Positions 3,999 through 6,927 of a stretch of 6,927 bases of DNA are shown in pieces. Numbering within the stretch: the first letter of the stretch is position 1; the number at the start of each line of letters is the position of its first letter. The DNA is from an uncultured Chryseolinea sp. (GTDB taxonomy: Bacteria > Bacteroidota > Bacteroidia > Cytophagales > Cyclobacteriaceae). A model generated the notes under the pieces. The model saw only the letters and a program-made list of their open reading frames with translations. It did no database searches and had not been told where the DNA came from. The DNA lies in the NCBI GenBank assembly GCA_946478915.1, contig CAMLER010000269.1, forward strand, positions 1 to 6,927. Direction: 5' to 3'. A program made the position numbers and the translations under genes.

Positions 3999-6419
3999 CT
4001 AGTCATTCTTCAGATTATCCACCGGATTAACGAACGATGCGCGAATGGTCTGAGATCCCACCGTGAATACTCCAAATAACAGGAGTATAATCACACCTTC
4101 TGCAATAACGGCCAGGCTAATGGTTGTTCGATACGCAATCAATTCCAGCCACATATTGTTGATAAAATAGGTTGCGGGAATTCCGATGAGGATAGCCAAT
4201 GCAAGCACGCCCAAAAAGCTCTTCGATAAAAGTAAAACTAAACCGCTGTTGCTGGAACCCAGTACTTTTCGAATGGATACTTCCTTTATTCTTGTTTCTG
4301 TCGCATAGGTAGCCATTCCAAGAAGGCCAAGGCAGGAGATCAGAATTGCCAGTGTAGCCAACGTTCCCAATATCTTCACGATATCTCCAAACACGATATC
4401 GTAAAACTTTTTTACTTCGGATTCAACCATCATATAGTCTACCTTCAGATCCCGGTTTACAAACGTCCACGCCTTTTCGATACTCTGCGCAGCGCTTTCA
4501 TAACTGCCATGGTAAGCAACCTGTAATACCGCGAATTGATCCGGGTCATACATCAGGGCCATAGGGGAGTAGCTCCTTGTCAGATCGCGGTGGTTGTAGT
4601 TTGACACAACGCCAATGATGGTTTGCCTTGTCGAGTCGTGGTGAGAAATAACTTCGTTGCCAATCGCGTCCAACGGAGACTCATAATGCAGTTTCTTAAC
4701 TCCTTCTTCGTTAATGACAATGTAGCTCTTGTTCAAACTGTCCTGACCCGCCTGGAAGAAGCGGCCCGCCAAAAGGCGTATTTGCATATTATCCAGGTAA
4801 TCTTCATCGACAACGAATCGGTCGAATGGCACATCCTCTTTGTCATCAAGGTTCTTTTTAAAACCACCGCCATGGCTAACTCCTGCCGCGGGAAGATGTG
4901 ACGCCGCAGATACGCTTTCGATGTTTCGATACTTCAGTAACTCATTCTTAAGAACCTGTGGAGAAGTGTTGTTGAGTTTCACGGCTATGTTCCTATTCAT
5001 GTTAAAACCATGATCCTTTGATGTGAAAAGCTTTAGCTGGTTGTTCATGATAATTACGGACATAATAAAAAACAGGGACAACGTGAATTGTGCCACGAGC
5101 AGTACCCTGCGAATACCCATCCTTGAAAATACCTTAATGTTATTGATGTTCTTCAATACTTTTATGGGCTGGAATCCCGAAAGCACGATTGCCGGGAAGA
5201 TACCTGCAAGGATACCAACAAGAATGGCGAATGCGATGAAGATCATAAGGACCATCGCATTGAACTCGAAGTCCCAGCTGAAAATTCGTGCAAAATTCAA
5301 TTGTAGAATCATCGGCTTAACGAGTAAAAGAAGGCACAAGGCAATAGTCAACGAAGTAAAGGATACAATAATCGATTCAGATAAAAACTGTACAAATATT
5401 TGCCAACGTGCTGCGCCGGTGACCTTGCGCACGCCGATCTCCCGCGCTCGTGTAAGGGAACGGGCCATCGACAAATTGGTGAAATTGAAGCACGAAGTCA
5501 GGAGTATGATTAATGCGAGGCCTCCCAGTGCATAAACGAATGCCCACGGCATAACGGGTCCGATTGAATTATTCTGTAACCTCCCAGGTGTAATGTCACT
5601 CAAGGCCTGGGCCTGAAACTTCATTTTATATACGCCCGGATTGGTAATCGGAGCAATTCTTTCATCATAAATTCGTGCAAGGTATTGCTGCAGATCCTCT
5701 GCAGATTTTTCGGGCTCAAGCACCACATAATTCCATCCGTTCCAAAAATCTGTCCAGTCTTCCATGGTTTTGTCATCCGGCGCTGCAATACGCTCAACAG
5801 TTGCCATACTGGCGAGCGCCTCGAACACAATATGCGATTTGCGAGTCGTTTCTTTTAATACCCCGGTGACCAAAAAATTACCGAGGTCACCAACCATTAT
5901 GGATTGACCTAGCGGATTTTCATCGTTTATTAATTTGGTGGCAGCCTTTCGTGTCAAAACAACGGAGAAAGGTTCGTTAAGGGCTGTCGACGGATCGCCG
6001 TATTGAAATTCATATTCGAAAACCTCAAATACTTCCGGGTCTGCATAAAAACCGGCAAGGGGTATATTTACATCCTGTCCTTCGAATTCGAGCCAATGAT
6101 TTCCAAATCCACGTTTCAGTCTAACTACCTTTTCAATGCCAGTGTATTTCTCAAGCAACTCCTCGCGCAACGGCATGCATGAGGTGGCGTTTTCCCGACT
6201 ACTTTCCGCTTGGTCAGGACTCGGAACGTCCTTGGTAATTATCCTGTAGATCCTATCCCGTTTAGAGTTGTAGCGATCATATTCTGCCTGATCCGCCACA
6301 AGCATGATAATGCCCATAGAAATTGACATCGCGATCGCAAGCCCGAAAACGTTTATAAAGGAAAAAAACCTGTGTCGCATTATGCTGCGCAACGCAACCT
6401 TAATGTAGTTTACTAGCAT
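3999..6419 (-). CDS. ABC transporter permease, duplicated MacB/FtsX type
   Basis: The 806-residue protein is complete, with ATG at 6419 and TAG at 3999. Architecture: an N-terminal membrane segment at about 19-42; a MacB-type periplasmic domain at about 43-285; FtsX domain 1 with segments at about 292-314, 344-368 and 388-414, holding the coupling motif REIGVRKVTGA (326-336); a fifth segment at about 437-458; a second periplasmic domain; then FtsX domain 2 with segments at about 682-704, 727-752 and 770-792, with the matching motif KEVSIRKVLG (about 713-722). It ends NPVDNLKND, typical of the family. Two half-permeases are thus fused into a pseudodimer of about eight segments. Such proteins couple a cytoplasmic MacB/LolD-like ATPase to periplasmic transport or efflux. 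No ATPase gene is present here, so it must use one encoded elsewhere; the substrate is unknown. The 91-base gap upstream (6420-6510) shows no Shine-Dalgarno sequence or clear promoter. The EamA gene lies upstream on the same strand, so co-transcription is possible. Confidence 0.93.
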   Translation of the reverse strand: MLVNYIKVALRSIMRHRFFSFINVFGLAIAMSISMGIIMLVADQAEYDRYNSKRDRIYRIITKDVPSPDQAESSRENATSCMPLREELLEKYTGIEKVVRLKRGFGNHWLEFEGQDVNIPLAGFYADPEVFEVFEYEFQYGDPSTALNEPFSVVLTRKAATKLINDENPLGQSIMVGDLGNFLVTGVLKETTRKSHIVFEALASMATVERIAAPDDKTMEDWTDFWNGWNYVVLEPEKSAEDLQQYLARIYDERIAPITNPGVYKMKFQAQALSDITPGRLQNNSIGPVMPWAFVYALGGLALIILLTSCFNFTNLSMARSLTRAREIGVRKVTGAARWQIFVQFLSESIIVSFTSLTIALCLLLLVKPMILQLNFARIFSWDFEFNAMVLMIFIAFAILVGILAGIFPAIVLSGFQPIKVLKNINNIKVFSRMGIRRVLLVAQFTLSLFFIMSVIIMNNQLKLFTSKDHGFNMNRNIAVKLNNTSPQVLKNELLKYRNIESVSAASHLPAAGVSHGGGFKKNLDDKEDVPFDRFVVDEDYLDNMQIRLLAGRFFQAGQDSLNKSYIVINEEGVKKLHYESPLDAIGNEVISHHDSTRQTIIGVVSNYNHRDLTRSYSPMALMYDPDQFAVLQVAYHGSYESAAQSIEKAWTFVNRDLKVDYMMVESEVKKFYDIVFGDIVKILGTLATLAILISCLGLLGMATYATETRIKEVSIRKVLGSSNSGLVLLLSKSFLGVLALAILIGIPATYFINNMWLELIAYRTTISLAVIAEGVIILLLFGVFTVGSQTIRASFVNPVDNLKND

Positions 6420-6510
6420 TATAAATGGATATTTAGGGATAGACGGCTTCCATTGTTGTCAGGTTACAGGAAGTGATCAATATCTGATAAATTAATGTTT
6501 AGAGACGGGC

Positions 6511-6927
6511 TTAGATTGAAAGGACAACTATTCCAGCGATGGCCAATGCTCCGGCGAGCAAGGCTGCCATTCGTACTCGTTCTTTAAAAATATAGAAGGC
6601 CATGATCGTGGTTAGTACCGGGTAAAATGCAGATAGTGCAACGGTGATCGATCCGCCGGTAGTGTCACCACTGATGCCAACGTTTAAAAGTATTGCGCCC
6701 AGCTGTTGCGTAACTGCGGCACCGAGTATGAATGGATTTCGCGCACAGGCTTTGATAAATACAATGTTTCGAAAATCTTTCTGGCCGAGGATGTATAAGA
6801 TTAACAGACAACATATGGAGAGAATGCCAAATTGAATAACGCTGGCAGCTTGCCACCCAATTAATTTTACTCCTTCTGCAAGCAGCCCATAGCCGATGCC
6901 CCAAAACGTTGCAGCCAGCAATGCCGG
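6511..6927 (-). CDS. EamA/DMT-superfamily transporter, C-terminal half (5' truncated by window edge)
   Basis: The frame is open to the right edge on the - strand, so the TTG at 6921 is an internal codon; 138 residues are visible, ending with TAA at 6511. Five hydrophobic segments can be counted, starting with LLAATFWGIGYGLLAEG and ending with ALLAGALAIAGIVVLSI. The loop ITVALSAFYPVLTTIMAFYI followed by FKERVR matches the conserved end of an EamA domain, where a Pro-containing helix precedes a Glu-Arg. A full EamA protein has about 290-300 residues and two such five-helix repeats; this is the second. The family exports or imports small metabolites such as amino acids, nucleotides or drugs. The substrate cannot be inferred. 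Confidence 0.85.
   Translation of the reverse strand, partial: PALLAATFWGIGYGLLAEGVKLIGWQAASVIQFGILSICCLLILYILGQKDFRNIVFIKACARNPFILGAAVTQQLGAILLNVGISGDTTGGSITVALSAFYPVLTTIMAFYIFKERVRMAALLAGALAIAGIVVLSI

Noticed and set aside
5023..5535. 170-codon + strand frame inside the permease gene
   Set aside because: It lies entirely antisense to well-conserved FtsX-domain coding sequence, and its translation has no recognisable features.
6420..6510. Promoter of the permease gene
   Set aside because: A TTGATC is present on the - strand, but no acceptable -10 or TAnnTTTG box lies at a suitable distance, so no site is called.

Overview
The window looks like chromosomal DNA from the phylum Bacteroidota, probably a Cytophagales-type bacterium. 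Supporting signs are starts without Shine-Dalgarno sequences, an approximately 800-residue duplicated MacB/FtsX-type permease with no ATPase beside it, the style of the secreted serine hydrolase, and AT-rich intergenic DNA carrying short degenerate repeats. This assignment is inferred from gene style; no marker gene is present.

Layout from left to right: (1) the 3' part of a HelD-like UvrD/SF1 ATPase on the + strand, cut by the window edge; (2) a 94-base convergent gap with a 7-base-phased pyrimidine-rich array; (3) a complete TerC/Alx-family membrane protein on the - strand; (4) a divergent promoter region of about 205 bases; (5) a complete secreted serine hydrolase of the beta-lactamase/family VIII esterase superfamily on the + strand, with a GTG start; (6) a 455-base convergent gap that is the most unusual part of the window; (7) a complete 806-residue ABC-type permease on the - strand; (8) the C-terminal half of an EamA/DMT transporter on the - strand, cut by the right edge.

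The 455-base gap (3544-3998) is a mosaic of one repeat family in both orientations. It contains a long run of 7-base units in near-perfect phase (3880-3970), an opposite-strand array of the same units (3780-3836), hairpins between them, and another copy of the repeat split in two. What splits that copy is a fragment of about 169 bases encoding, on the - strand, the first 31 or so residues of an IS110-family transposase plus about 71 bases of its upstream end, which still folds into a strong hairpin. Removing the insert rejoins 3547-3578 to 3748-3768 and recreates a sequence nearly identical to the uninterrupted copy at 3878-3929. The break lies at the centre of a short palindrome. This resembles the known habit of some IS110-family elements, such as IS621, of inserting into REP-type palindromic repeats.

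The protein genes do not form an obvious pathway. They are an RNA polymerase/helicase-type ATPase, a probable metal-ion exporter, a secreted hydrolase, an orphan export or efflux permease, and a small-molecule transporter. No defence island, CRISPR array, tRNA or rRNA is visible. The notable content is the intergenic repeat system and the IS110 fossil inside it.
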